A stretch of DNA of 64,000 nucleotides, taken from assembly GCF_000372725.1 (NCBI RefSeq), contig NW_005199601.1, positions 230,109-294,108 of the forward strand, in the 5' to 3' direction. The translations under genes and the position numbers were made by a program. Positions 42,274 through 55,281 of the stretch are shown piece after piece. Numbering within the stretch: the first letter of the stretch is position 1; each line of letters starts with the position of its first letter. The notes under the pieces were generated by a model. The model saw only the letters and a program-made list of their open reading frames with translations. It did not search any database and was not told where the DNA came from. This DNA comes from Emiliania huxleyi CCMP1516. Taxonomy: Eukaryota; Haptophyta; Isochrysidales; Noelaerhabdaceae.

Positions 42274-43508
42274 TTACATCTTTTTCCAGAGCGTCCCATT
42301 GATACGCTCGTAGTGCCCGTTGATCGGGAAGGTGAGGTCGTTGTCGAACGAGTCGGGCGGGTAGTGAGGTAGCCCGATGCAGTTTCGGTACGGTGCCCCA
42401 CCCTCCACCATCGTCCGGTTGACGAGGCGGGTCAGCTTCGACGGTGGCGCATGCGCTGAGGCCAGGCAAAGCGCAATTGACCGTAAGTCGTCGACCCGTT
42501 GGCAAGACATATCGATGTCGTGGAGGGGCGGCCGGGCGATGTTCTCCTGCATCCACAGCTTGGGAGGATACCATTGCGTGACGCGGGTGATCAGGTTGCC
42601 GAAGTACACGCGCCCGTACTCGTCCCGGAGGCAAATCCAAGGTGCCAAGCGGACGTGTCCTGTCCGTCCGTGGTACAGGAGGACGCAGTCGTTGGCATCG
42701 ACATTGTGTGCAAACCAACCAGTGTTGAACGGCGCACAGATGGACGCGTTGGCAGGAAGAGGCGGTGGCAGGTCGCACATAGAGACTGATTGCGAGAAGT
42801 CGGCCTGGTCGTACACGAAGGAGGAGCTTGATCCCTCTGGGGCGAACCAGCTGCGCTCACCAGTCTCCGTGTCGTAGTAGCAGAAGTAGCCACCCGACGC
42901 CACTCTGAGTACCCATGAGCTACTCGGCGGGGGAAAGGTTGGCGCGGCCAGAGCGCCATCTCGGTCGAACCCGTTGCCAGATGCCTCTGGAGGCATTCCA
43001 CAGCTCGCTGTTTGTCCCACGGGTCCGCGTAGGGTTGTCTTCCAACATTGCCAGCGTTGCGGAGGGCGAGAGCTGCTTTGCGGCGAAGCCTGTACACGAA
43101 CGAGAGCACGATCCATATGTAGACGGGGACGGCGGCGAGGACGTTGCTGGCGGTGCGCTCTTCAGCCGTCAAGCTGAGTCGGGCGCTGCGCCGAGTTCGC
43201 GCCCCCTCGACGTCCGGCAGCATGATGAACGCTGCTCCTGCAACAAACGGCACCAGATCTTGCCGAGGGACGCCCAGGGCCCAAGCAAGGTACACGAAGG
43301 AGAGGGCCCAAACGATAGAGCCAGAAGTGACCTGGGACCCCTCAGGATCGGCGGCAGAAACCTGAGCCCCCTCGTTGGTGTGCAACAGCCCGCATGTTGC
43401 AGTTGGTAAGAGAAGAAGTAGCACTTGCCAACGAACGCCCAGCAGCCAAGTCAGCCAGATGATGCAGAGGGCTCGAATGGTAGCGGTAAGTCTGGAAGAG
43501 TCTTCCAT
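42274..43508 (-). CDS. Membrane protein with two WW-like domains, frameshift in the middle
   Basis: Frame one from 43508 has three hydrophobic segments (ALCIIWLTWLLGVRWQVLLL, SIVWALSFVYLAWALGV, VLAAVPVYIWIVLSFVYRLR). Near 42965 the coding character moves to another frame that runs to 42274: APTFPPPSSSW, then WVLRVASGGYFCYYDTETGE ending RSWFAPEG (a WW domain with both Trp and the YY pair), then WICLRDEYGRVYFGNLITRV ending TQWYPP (a second WW-like domain). No good intron fits the switch, so it is a frameshift or a sequencing error. WW domains bind proline-rich peptides; the many proline-rich proteins here are possible partners (speculation). The C-terminal 95 residues (CQRVDDLRSIALCLA, NGHYERINGTLW) have no family I know. 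Confidence 0.55.
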
Positions 43509-43544
43509 GACCGTCTCGATCTCGGGCTCCTCTATGGGCAGCCT

Positions 43545-43960
43545 TCGGTATCGCCCCGACCCCCGTCCCGTGCGAGCCCATGTGCGACTGGTCGACGCAC
43601 GACTTCAAGCTCGTGGGCAAGGAGGTGGCATGCGTCGCGCGCGACCCGGACGCCGACGAATATCTCTTTTACACCATGGAGGTCGGCAAGTGCACGGTGA
43701 AGAGCGGCAACACGACGCACGCGGCTCTGACATCGACGTGATCAACGGCATCTCGTTCGCCAACGCGCCGTACGAAAAAGTGCTGGTGCCCTCCGAGAAG
43801 GCGTTGCTCTCCGACATGAGCCAGAGTTTGCCGACAAGCCCGTGGTCACCGGCAAGCCCGTGACAAGCCCGGTCACCGCACACAGCCTAGTGCTCACGGG
43901 CGTGGCCTGCTTGTGCTTCCTGACCGGCTGGCTCGCCGCCCGCCGCACCTACCGCACCTA
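43545..43960 (+). pseudogene. Truncated, frameshifted gene remnant with C-terminal membrane segment
   Basis: Three frames read in succession as one protein: PVPCEPMCDWSTHDFKLVGK, EVACVARDPDADEYLFYTME, VGKCTVKSGNTTHAA; then DVINGISFANAPYEKVLVPS; then ADKPVVTGKPVTSPVTAHSL and VLTGVACLCFLTGWLAARRT before a stop near 43960. This looks like the Cys-containing end of a surface protein anchored by one membrane helix. The 5' end is missing because it meets the start of the opposite-strand gene at 43508. Two frameshifts support decay, although tiny introns cannot be excluded. Confidence 0.5.
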
Positions 43961-44269
43961 GTGCCTAGACCGCGATACTTGTTATTGTTCCAAAAAACTA
44001 AGGTACCTTTGTCCTTTTTGAGTAAACATGTATTTTTCCTCCGAACTTCCGAAGTTGAAGATTGCAGTATGCTTTCATATCTGCACACTGATCACTGTAT
44101 CGTGTTGGTATGTTCCATCATACGAGTATTTAGGACGGGGGACGCGACACCCTTGAAAGTAGTGGTTTCGTCGTGTGGACGGTGTGGGGCCTAACAAAAA
44201 AAGAATTTTACAACGCCAAGGTCAAGAAAAAGATATGTCGAAGACCAGCAGCTGTGAGGTCTTGGCGAC

Positions 44270-45340
44270 ATGAACTCCGCTGGCATCAACCACGAGCAGC
44301 TACGCACCGCGTGGCCGGTCTACTCTGCCTTCTCTGGCTCTCTCGAGCCGGTCGACCCCGCGGGCATGGAGGTGCTCCGCTCCGTCTATGTGGCCAGCTG
44401 GCTCGCTGACGCCGCGATGCTCGTGGAGGCGGACGACTCCGGCCGCGATCTCACATTTCGAGGCTCCGCCGTGAGCCACATCGTGCTTGCTCCGCCGCTG
44501 GCGCCGCACCAGCTCCTCGCGCTCATTGCTGCGGCGTGGAGCGCCGACCGTTGGTACTCGCTGGTCGAGAGCGATGGTGTGCCGACGCCGCCCAGCTCGC
44601 TCCTCCGGCTTCGCGCCGGCCAGCCGCTGGCGACGCTGCGCGACGCGATAGAGTCCTCCATCGCGCGGCTGGGCGGGCAGGCCTTTGTCCGCATGGACCA
44701 TGCTTCGAGCAAGACGGTCGTGCCGTGCTCCAGCTACGACGCGGTCGAGGCGAACCTGCGGTGCAGCGAGCGAACGGCGGCGCGGCTTCGCGGAATCGAG
44801 GTCGGAGCGGCAGCGGACGGGCCAGCGGAGGGGTACGTGATGCTGCGTCGCTGGGTCGACGACCTGCAGCAGACGCACCTCGAGGCGCGGGTGTTTGTCC
44901 ATGCGGGCGTTGCGCGCGGGGTCAGCCTGACGGTGCGCCAGCACAGCCGGCTCGGCGAAGCGGAGGAGCGCGCGTGCATCGCTTGCCTCGCCTCGCTCAA
45001 GCGAGCGTTGCGAGCCTTTGCCAAACGCGTCATTCTTGCGACCGAGTACCGCGACTGCGTCCTCGACGTGGCGGTGCCGATCGCGGCACTCGACGCGGCG
45101 CTCCACGCAGCGAATCGGCCGTCCGGCATGCCCTCGGCGGAGGCGGAGCTGCTGGCAGGCTTGTGGCTCGTGGAATGCAACACGCCCGTCTACCTGCTCG
45201 CCACCTCGGGCTGCTTCGACCTGTCCAATGAGGCGGATAGGGAGATCCTGTGCGGCGACGCCGTCGACGCAGAGGTTGTCCTGCCGGTGCTCCTCGCGGA
45301 GTTTGAGTGGAGGACGTGGAGGATCGAGCTTAGGCAGTGA
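44270..45340 (+). CDS. Possible CDC123/D123-like ATP-grasp protein
   Basis: Seen: a single uninterrupted frame of 356 residues. FVRMDHASSKTVVPCSSYDA followed by LRCSERTAARLRG resembles the D123 block in which FVRLSxRSPKD precedes the helix with SxR. RRWVDDLQQTHLEARVFVHA matches the family's W-x-D-x-x-x-E-x-RVFV block. AGLWLVECNTPVYLLATSGC and FDLSN near the end recall the family's xxLIExNP-x4-T-x-xxLF block. CDC123 assembles the eIF2 translation factor and has an ATP-grasp fold. The match is partial: key Lys/Asp ligands are not all certain, so it may be a distant paralogue or another ATP-grasp enzyme. There are no introns, unlike its neighbours, and the codon use is typical GC-rich. Confidence 0.5.
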   Translation: MNSAGINHEQLRTAWPVYSAFSGSLEPVDPAGMEVLRSVYVASWLADAAMLVEADDSGRDLTFRGSAVSHIVLAPPLAPHQLLALIAAAWSADRWYSLVESDGVPTPPSSLLRLRAGQPLATLRDAIESSIARLGGQAFVRMDHASSKTVVPCSSYDAVEANLRCSERTAARLRGIEVGAAADGPAEGYVMLRRWVDDLQQTHLEARVFVHAGVARGVSLTVRQHSRLGEAEERACIACLASLKRALRAFAKRVILATEYRDCVLDVAVPIAALDAALHAANRPSGMPSAEAELLAGLWLVECNTPVYLLATSGCFDLSNEADREILCGDAVDAEVVLPVLLAEFEWRTWRIELRQ

Positions 45341-45615
45341 GGGGTGAGCGATACGTAAGGGGTAAGGTACAACAAAGGTAAACTCCGTTCTCCACAGACC
45401 ACACGCACACCACACACACACACACACACTCGAGCACACACAGCTGAGTCGCAGTCGGTGGAGAGGAGTGTGAGAGTGATATGAACGTGTGACACAGCGT
45501 GTCAGCTGTCAGCGCGGGGACGGACGGACGCGACTCATTCTAATGACTAATCAAAGTAATCGCCAAAGGAAAGCGCGCCAGACCCTGCCTCGCTATCGAA
45601 TCTCCATGAATGAAT
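45341..45615. other. Short 3' flank with CA-rich tract
   Basis: Follows the CDC123-like stop. It contains a short (AC)n run at about 45405-45430 and nothing gene-like. Confidence 0.5.
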
Positions 45616-46524
45616 GGTTGGGTAGTAGGGCTAGAGGGTCGCTCTACACTTAGCCTCTGCAGCGAGCGAGCGCTCAACTTAGCCCCCGCACCGAGCCGGG
45701 CTCAGACTTAGACGCTGTATGGTCGGGGGCCATGAACTTAGACGACATAAGGCCACTCCGGGCAAAACCCGGGTATACCTGAAAAGCCTCCAGGTTTACC
45801 CGAAATACCTGGACGCGTCCGACCAACGTATGCCGCGCACGACGCCATATCGCCTTCTCCCAGGGCCAGTGCGCTACTCACGGCGCGCAACGCCTGCTCA
45901 AGTACGCGCACCGTACCATGTGCTGCCGCTATGCGTGCCTTAAGGCGGCTGCGGCGAAGCGGCGGGCGCGGCATGCCGATGGCAGTGCGGACGATGCGGT
46001 TGCGATGTGTTCTGCTTCAAGATCGTGGCGGTGCTTGGCATGCACTTCTGCGATCCCAATCAGCTCATCGCAACGAAGCAGCGCAACAAGCTGGCTGCTG
46101 CCAACAAGGCCCTATGCTACCTCACGCGCGGATCGTTCAAAGAGGACCAGCACACACAGGCTTCACGCCTTCACCGTCACACGTTTGATTAAGCTTGAGG
46201 AGCTTCGTGTCATGTGAGAACTGTTTGGCTAGACGTCGCTCAAGAATGAAGGAGCAGCAACGAAAGTCGGAAGAGGAGGATGCTGAGGCGGCGATTGCTA
46301 AGCATGAAGAGGATCGATAGCCCGCCGCAGGCGAAGAAAATTTGGGGGCTGCGCCGTATCGTTGATCACGGTGGAGGAGCCTCCTGGCCCCAGGCCGTGC
46401 CACGGCCGACTTAGCCGATGTAAGAGGCTCCCGCTGATCTTAGACCGCGCAAGCACTCCAGCGTGGCTAGCCACACTTAGACCCGTTCAGCCTCGAGGCT
46501 CAGAACTTAGACTACTACCCAACC
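45616..46524. mobile_element. Element with 13-bp inverted ends and clustered ACTTAG motifs
   Basis: GGTTGGGTAGTAG at 45616-45628 is exactly reverse-complemented at 46512-46524. Next to the left end are four ACTTAG motifs within 110 bp (about 45648-45740); next to the right end are three ACTTAG motifs and one related CTTAGAC within about 110 bp (46405-46512). Inverted ends plus subterminal motif clusters are typical of DNA transposons, although the motifs share one orientation instead of being mirrored. The 909-bp interior has a small frame at 46007-46192 (FCFKIVAVLGMHFCDPNQLI, KQRNKLAAANKALCYL) of unknown origin and no transposase. No target-site duplication is clear. Confidence 0.55.
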
Positions 46525-47040
46525 AGTCATGAATGTACTGCACCTAGCGTGCCAGCTACCGTTCCTCTTGCGGTGCTTCTGCAGCTGGTCGTCGTACTTC
46601 TGCAGGTTGGGCCGCGTCGCCTCCCACACACCCAGGTACTCGGGGCGCTTTGCGCGTCGTACTTCTGGCGCTCCCTCCCACAGCTGCCGCCTCGCCAGCG
46701 GCAGCTGCAGCCACGCGGCTGTTGGCCAGCCAACGGGGCACTTGACGTCGTCGATGCGGATGCTAGGCCAGGCGTGCTCACAGCGCCACCACAGCTTGCG
46801 CACCGGGCGGGGCTTGTTGGCGGGCCACGCCGCCAGTTCGGCCTCGAGCCGGGCGATGCGGAGCGTGGCGCCTCGCGCCGCACTTCTTATTCTCGCACTC
46901 GAAGAGAAGGTGCGGAAGACGTACTGACGCGCCAGCACCGAGGCGAGCCGCTGGACCACCTCGGGCCTGGGCCAGACCTCGCCCCAGTTCACGGTAGAAC
47001 CCAGGATTTTTTCTGTCACCCAGCGCGTTTTTGATCTCAT
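46507..47040 (-). CDS. Uncharacterised open frame divergent from the Gfo/Idh gene
   Basis: Frame of 177 residues, start 54 bp from the opposite-strand start at 47094. It contains EKILGSTVNWGEVWPRPEVV, RIARLEAELAAWPANKPRPV, KLWWRCEHAWPSIRIDDVKC and KYDDQLQKHRKRNGSW. The Trp- and charge-rich pattern is plausible for a real protein, but no family is recognised, and its 3' end runs into the inverted end of the neighbouring element. It could be a decayed transposon gene. Confidence 0.3.
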   Translation of the reverse strand: MRSKTRWVTEKILGSTVNWGEVWPRPEVVQRLASVLARQYVFRTFSSSARIRSAARGATLRIARLEAELAAWPANKPRPVRKLWWRCEHAWPSIRIDDVKCPVGWPTAAWLQLPLARRQLWEGAPEVRRAKRPEYLGVWEATRPNLQKYDDQLQKHRKRNGSWHARCSTFMTGWVVV

Positions 47041-47093
47041 CGTGTGTCAGCACTCACCTCCGAAGATCAAAGAGGGCCGCTTGAGGGACTCCA

Positions 47094-49859
<2,766 letters not shown>

Positions 49860-51361
49860 GCGCCGAGCGTCGCCGCCGCCCCGCCGCCGCGCCGCCGCCG
49901 CCGCCATCGACACCGCCATGACCCATGTGTGCGTTGCCGTTGGCTGTCGGATTTGTTTCTGCATATGTGATATTACGTCTCTGCTCTCTCTTTCGACATT
50001 GCTCTGGGGGGAGGCGGGGGCCCCCGGAGGCACCGTCGGTGCGCCGCGCCGCAGTGCGGAAACGGGGCCCCGGCTCTATTAGTCTTTGGCGTCGAGGCCG
50101 ACAAGTGGGTGTGAGTATGCGCGGCGCGGGGCTCCATCTCGAGCGTTCGTCCCAGCGCAGCGCTGATAAAGCGCCGTCCCTCACCAAAGAGTGGTGGTGG
50201 CCATTTGGCAACTGCAGCCGAACAAGGGAGAAGCGCGCAACATAGCTTGTACGCGCGATGTGACACGGCGCGGCGGAGGAGGAGCAGGGCGGGGCAGCTA
50301 AGTTTTGGTCGGGTGGCAGTGGTGGCCGGCCCGGGGGCGTGAGCCGTTCTCGTCGATTATCTATACGAAATTGAATCCGCGTCACTGGGTTGGGTTTTGA
50401 GGGCATGGATGACAAAATGCTTAATGGGGGGAGCCCCGGGAGAGGGTGTGTGGGGGGTGTGTGGCTCCCCCCGCTGCCGCTCGTGGGAGCGGCCCGCGGC
50501 GCTCTGCTGTGCGTGAGCCCCAGCCTGCTGTCCGCCGTCGCGCGTTTTTTCATGGAAATCTCCGCAGGGCGCAGGCCCGCAGGCGTCCGCACACCTCACC
50601 ATGCCGCCGCACACATTATCACATATCAGCTCCCTTGAGACCCACTCCCAGCACCCAGCTCCGAGGCTACATGTAGCTCCGAGGCTACCCAGCACATCGT
50701 TCCATCGACCCTCACAACTCTCTCTTGTACCACCTACCCGCAGGACCCTCCTGGGCCACTCCTGCGGAAAAGGGGTGGCCACGGTCCGGGGTTGTGTTTT
50801 TGTGTGAACTCAACCTCTCACAGACCAGCGCATTGGCCAAAGTACAGGTTTCGATCCGGGCCACCGCAAATTTTGATCAGCAAATTTCGAGGGGCGGCCG
50901 CAAATTTTGAGGTAGATTTTGATTGTCAAAACGTGTCCGTCTTGGCACAGGATAGAGCATATAGGCGGCGAACACCCAGGTGCGCAGGGACATCGCGACT
51001 CTGCCCGCTCGCTCGACCCTTTTGCCGCGAGAGGGCGCCGGCCGCGTGTAAGAGGTGGCTGGCGCCCTGAGGCGGCAATTGGTGGCGTGGGGAGTGCGGA
51101 ACGCTACTGGCGGCGCGACAGGGCCTCTCTCCGCTGCGTGTGCCGCCCATCAGCACGCGGGTGCGCAGACATCGCGACTCTGCCCGCTCGCTCGACCCTT
51201 TTGCCGCGAGAGGGCGCCGGCCGCGTGTAAGAGGTGGCTGGCGGCCTGGCGCCCTGAGGCGGCATTTGGTGGGGTCAGCGTGCGGTGCTGAGTCTTACTC
51301 GTCCGCGCTGGGGCCAGATCCCAGCGCAGAACTCTGCAACGCTGGCATACAAACACAAGAG
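49860..51361. other. Gene-free stretch with a long direct repeat
   Basis: No convincing exon on either strand. A block of about 113 bp (CATCGCGACTCTGCCCGCTC, GCTCGACCCTTTTGCCGCGA, GAGGTGGCTGGC) occurs at about 50980-51092 and again at 51161-51275. A partial copy of the 6708 repeat lies at 50806-50838. The stretch leads into the telomere-type block. Confidence 0.6.
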
Positions 51362-51432
51362 GACTAACCCTAACCCTAACCCTAACCCTAACCCATACCT
51401 AACCCTCTAACCCTAATAACCCTAACCTAACC
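51362..51432 (+). repeat. Interstitial telomere-type repeat (CCCTAA)n
   Basis: Four perfect tandem CCCTAA units followed by degenerate ones (CATACCTAACCCTCTAACCC, TAATAACCC). The reverse complement is TTAGGG, the telomere unit of many eukaryotes including haptophytes. It is flanked by AT-richer sequence at 51437-51560. Confidence 0.9.
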
Positions 51433-51572
51433 CACCCCCCAACTCCACACCTTAAATGTGAAAGATCTTGATGTATGATGAAAATCAGGCCCGACTGCAA
51501 ATTTCTTCAAAATTTTCGCAGGCGCTCTGCGCCTGTAGATTTTGAAATAAATTCGACAAAATTGGTACCTGG

Positions 51573-51636
51573 CCCAACCAGCGCACAGCGCCATATAGGA
51601 GGTATTTTCTTCTCAATAACAAGGCTGTGAACAGGT
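51573..51636 (+). repeat. Dispersed repeat, copy 2 of the 6708-6781 family
   Basis: ACCAGCGCACAGCGCCATAT, GGAGGTATTTTCTTCTCAAT and AACAAGGCTGTGAACA match the copy at 6708-6781 in the same orientation. Confidence 0.85.
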
Positions 51637-51780
51637 GGGGTTGTGGTTTATGTGAACAGCGTCGAACACTGAGCTAGACGACTTGTCGATGCGTGTACCG
51701 TCGGTCGTGCTCGTCGGCGCTGTCGCATTTCGCACGCGCGGCGGTGGGCCAAGAACAGATGCAGAGGCGCGCGTGAAGCA

Positions 51781-52995
51781 CTGCCGCCCGTCCAAAGACT
51801 TTCAGCGGACTATGTCTCTAGCGGTCTGAGCATTCTCGTCAGGCTAACAAACGCAAAGGAGCCACTCGACCATTTGCAGAAGTGGTACAGCCAGCAAAAA
51901 AAGCAATACACGACAGGAGAGTTCAAGTACCTATTTTGGACTAGCATGCGAACCGGCATTCGCCCCCCAGACGAATCCATCGCGTCTGTGGTGGGTCAGC
52001 TGGTCCAGGCTTGCAATGCGACGCCAGCCTGCCGTGAGACGCAGGGTGGTGCATGGTACTTCGCAAAACGCGTGCAGGACCGGACAATCCAACAAACATC
52101 TGAGCGACTCATGCACGAAGGGGTTCATTGTAACACCAACAACGACCAGGTTCGGTGGTTCTCCAACGTGATGTCGCCGGAGATGATGCGCCGCCTAATG
52201 AAGGATGCCAGCTTGCGGGTGCTTCGTGAGTACAAACCGTCGGCCTCCGAGCCTTTGGACGTGCAGATCGGAGCAACTCGCTTCTCGACCGGTCCTGTTT
52301 CGCCGTCCCTCAAAAATAACGCAAGCCGTAACAACCCGAATTCGGGGTTTCCTCCCTGTGAGGGTGGGTCCACCCGCAACTGCTACGACGAGGACGCGTT
52401 CCCGCTCAACTGCCCGGACTACTGCCTGCGCTTGCACGGATTCGGCGTGGCTGATGCGGGCTGGGATTTGAAGGATACTTCCAACACGATGTACTACGCT
52501 CCGTGGGGCCCGTCCCCGGGACAAACTTGCTACATGAAGACCATCTTTCCAGCACGGTATGGCGTCGTTAGTAATGTTGGCGGGCGGGACCCCTTTGCCG
52601 GCTGGGCAGCAGACAAGACGTGGGAAGGGGACCACGTGGTCCAAGGGGACAGCGTGGGAAGGGGACCCTGGCCCAAGCTCGCCCCCTTGGGCCAGGGTGG
52701 GTGCGGCGATTGCGACGACTGCGAGTGCGGTGGCGTTTCCACTGCCCAGGCCTGCAAGAACTCGAGGGGCCCCAACTTTCAAGGGGCCTGCGTTTACGCG
52801 ACCCCAGTTGGGGCGACGTGTGTACCGGGAACCGCCGACTTTGCCCCGGTGGGGACACTGCCGATGGAAGCAGATGCTTGGCACGACCCCGGGTACCCCG
52901 GGTGCTCTCAGCCGGGCTCTGCGTGCTCCGTTCGCGCTGCCAAACTCGCGGACGAAGCCCAGCGCCAATACCTTTGGCCGCACAATCTCTCCTGA
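51781..52995 (+). CDS. Cysteine-rich protein of unknown family (start not fixed)
   Basis: The frame ending at the stop 52993-52995 is open back beyond 51781 and has coding character from about 51805 (LSADYVSSGLSILVRLTNAK). No good ATG precedes it, so a 5' exon is likely. The N-terminal 150 residues are polar and helical-looking (EFKYLFWTSMRTGI, VVGQLVQACNATPACRETQG). The C-terminal half is Cys/Gly-rich with CPDYCLRLHGFGVADAGWDL, YYAPWGPSPGQTCYMKTIFP and a CGDCDDCECGG cluster, which suggests disulphides and export or metal binding. Near 52625-52690 the DNA has a GTGGGAAGGGGACC direct repeat reflected in the protein. I recognise no family. Confidence 0.5.
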   Translation: MPPVQRLSADYVSSGLSILVRLTNAKEPLDHLQKWYSQQKKQYTTGEFKYLFWTSMRTGIRPPDESIASVVGQLVQACNATPACRETQGGAWYFAKRVQDRTIQQTSERLMHEGVHCNTNNDQVRWFSNVMSPEMMRRLMKDASLRVLREYKPSASEPLDVQIGATRFSTGPVSPSLKNNASRNNPNSGFPPCEGGSTRNCYDEDAFPLNCPDYCLRLHGFGVADAGWDLKDTSNTMYYAPWGPSPGQTCYMKTIFPARYGVVSNVGGRDPFAGWAADKTWEGDHVVQGDSVGRGPWPKLAPLGQGGCGDCDDCECGGVSTAQACKNSRGPNFQGACVYATPVGATCVPGTADFAPVGTLPMEADAWHDPGYPGCSQPGSACSVRAAKLADEAQRQYLWPHNLS

Positions 52996-53553
52996 GTTCT
53001 TCCGCGGCTTGCGCACCGTCAGCAGTTGCGAGCGAGCAGGAGAGAGAGAGAAGAGCTCGCCGCGGGGTAGGAGCGGCCACCTTGCTCGGCACCGCCCCTG
53101 CACAAGTCAGTTAGCCCACCTGTGCTGCGGTGGCAGCCCTCCTTTCTCGCTCCACCCCTAGCTCCGTCCGCCCCGCCCCCCAGCCCGCCCCCAGGCCCCC
53201 AGGCCCGCGTCCCCACCCTCCCACATCACAGCTCTCCGTCTCTGGCACTGGCCGGCAGGTTAGCTGTACTTAGTGTTCCGGGAAGAAAACTCTTTCCGTC
53301 GAGGTTTTACGTGTCGAGTAATCTGAATGCCTTCGCACCGCTCCTATCGGCGCCGCCATCATCTTGGCGAAATCTCCTTGCTCGCGCTCCTGTGCGATCA
53401 TCATGGTCTCGCTGTGGTCACCTGCATCAGTAAGCTCAATTTCGGCAGCTGATGCCCTCGGCGCTGAGCGCGGGCCACATGCCGTGATAAAGCAGGGAGG
53501 CACACTGACGCACACAAGCTGGGACCGGACAGGGTCCTTACTTTGCCACGGGA
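52996..53553. other. Intergenic, no gene seen
   Basis: Contains C-rich pyrimidine sequence at 53160-53215 and no supported exon. A minus-strand frame 53659-53270 has no family match. Confidence 0.45.
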
Positions 53554-54212
53554 ATGATCCTCTCCTGGTCCTTAGCCAACCTGACAGGGTTAAGGTACGT
53601 TGGCGAGTTCGATGAGGATGAGTACGACGGAGCAGAGGATCCAGATGATCCTGCGACAAACGGCACAGCTGGCGAAGAGTCTAGAACGACAGAGAGCAGG
53701 GCAGAAGCCGAAAGACGAACCCTGATGTACACACTAAGGCATGGGGAAATCTCCCTGTTGCGGCGAATCGGGTTGCCCATCAGAAGGCCCTCGGGTTTGC
53801 CACACGCCTCGCATCGCCTCTCCGCGTCAGCGTTCCTTCAAACTCACAGGGACATTCTGAGAGCCAACCCCGAGGCGAGCTTCCACATCTTGAATGTGAG
53901 GGACCGCGCCTCCAACCTCGACCATCTCTTTGATCCGCTGGACAACCTTCTTTCCGCGTCCCTCTCCGCAAAGAGCTTCGCCGGCGAGCTCGGATGCCAC
54001 CACCGACCCTCTGGAAAGCGGATGCGCCTCTGCGGGTCGTGGTTCACGTGCGCCGCGGCGACCTGCTGGGAGAACCCATAGTCATTGAGGAGGGTGCTGT
54101 GTGCGTCCTGCAGCTCGGTGAAGATGGAGAGCTGCTGGAAGTCAGCCGCCGACTCGGCCGTGATGTCGACGGCTCGTTTGGGTCGACAGTAAATCTCCCA
54201 CAACCCACGTAA
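53554..54212 (+). CDS. Putative glycosyltransferase fragment with an HVRRGD motif
   Basis: Frame one (53554-54000) includes GLRYVGEFDEDEYDGAEDPD and later LQTHRDILRANPEASFHILN and DHLFDPLDNLLSASLSAKSF. Near 53995 the coding character moves to a second frame: LWKADAPLRVVVHVRRGDLL. H-x-RRGD preceded by a hydrophobic strand is the donor-binding motif I of alpha-1,2 and alpha-1,6 fucosyltransferases and related enzymes. The rest of the catalytic domain is not visible before 54212, so exons may follow or the gene may be broken. The frame change is a short intron or a frameshift. The ATG at 53554 is internal-looking; a 5' exon with the membrane anchor is probably missing. Confidence 0.45.
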
Positions 54213-55281
54213 ATCCGTCTTTTTCAGGCACCCGGAGCCCTCCGCGGCCGCTTCTACGCCGGCGAAGCACCATCAAGCTGCTGTACGGCCCCGGCATCGC
54301 CTCCCCTGGCTTAGCTCTCAGTCAATATATTGTGCACATGGTCGGTCTCTACAATATACTCACTGACACTGAACCTCCCAGAGCTCGTCCCGGTCCGTCA
54401 CGGCCATCCTCGTCCTCCGGCGGGCCCCCGGCCGCGGCGCGGTGCGGCGGCGTCACAAATCCGAACGCAGAGCACCGGGACGTGGTCGGGCGATCTGAGG
54501 CCCAGGTAGGCGAATGTATTGCCCATCCAGGGCTATCACCTGGACCTATCAACAGGCGCCTGCGGCGCCGTGCTCAGGAGTTGGTTTTCACTCACTCGAA
54601 ATGTGGACGTAAAAGGGTTAAGGCGGCGTAAGGGCTGCGCAAGCGCGTCTCACGATTGAGCACTTCATTGAGCACATGCTTTTTATTCCTTTTTTTACTC
54701 GTATTGCTAGCACCTCCCACCTGAGAGAGTTTTAAAGTCGGGCGTCGGAGGCCGCGAGGGCGGTCGGAATGGGTGGCGGCGACGCCGTCACAGAGGCTAG
54801 CGACGGACGGAGGCTGCATCGACAGGGTGCACGAACTCACCATGGTCACAAGTCTTTAGTAAAACGCCAGCACTCGACACGTGACGAAGGTGTATTGGGC
54901 TCGAAGGCGCGGTGAACACAACCGCCTCGAGCGTACCGCTCAAACACGAGCCGAGGGGGCGGGAGGGGGGGCGGCGGGAGGCGGGAGCTGGGTCCAGTGC
55001 GCTCTGCTGCTGGGGGGGGTCGGCGTCGGGAGCCGTCGGGACCCCCCCCCAGCAGCAGCGCTCTGCTGCTGCGTGCTGGGCCTGGGGGGGTCGGGACGCC
55101 CCCCCCAGCAGCAGCGCTCTGCTGCTGGGGGGTCAGACCCCCCCCCCCCCTAGCAGCAGGGACGGGCTTAGAAGGGCAGGGGGGGTACCGAGCAATGTGC
55201 GGCCGCTCAAACGTCAAAGCTCAAAAGCGTGCTGCCACCTCTAAACGTACATGCAGCACTCTCTCACATCACTCACGTACG
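54213..55281. other. Intergenic with G-rich hairpin cluster, no gene seen
   Basis: No supported exon. It holds the CAGCAGCAG / CTGCTGCTG hairpin cluster at 55000-55160. It lies downstream of the giant minus-strand gene. Confidence 0.5.
55000..55160. repeat. Tandem hairpins of CAGCAGCAG ... CTGCTGCTG with G and C runs
   Basis: The near-palindrome CAGCAGCAGCGCTCTGCTGC occurs twice, with further half-sites (GCTCTGCTGCTGGGGGG, CCCCCCCCAGCAGCAG). G7-9 runs on one side face C7-14 runs on the other, so long hairpins or G-quadruplexes can form. The repeat unit is about 60 bp. Confidence 0.85.
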
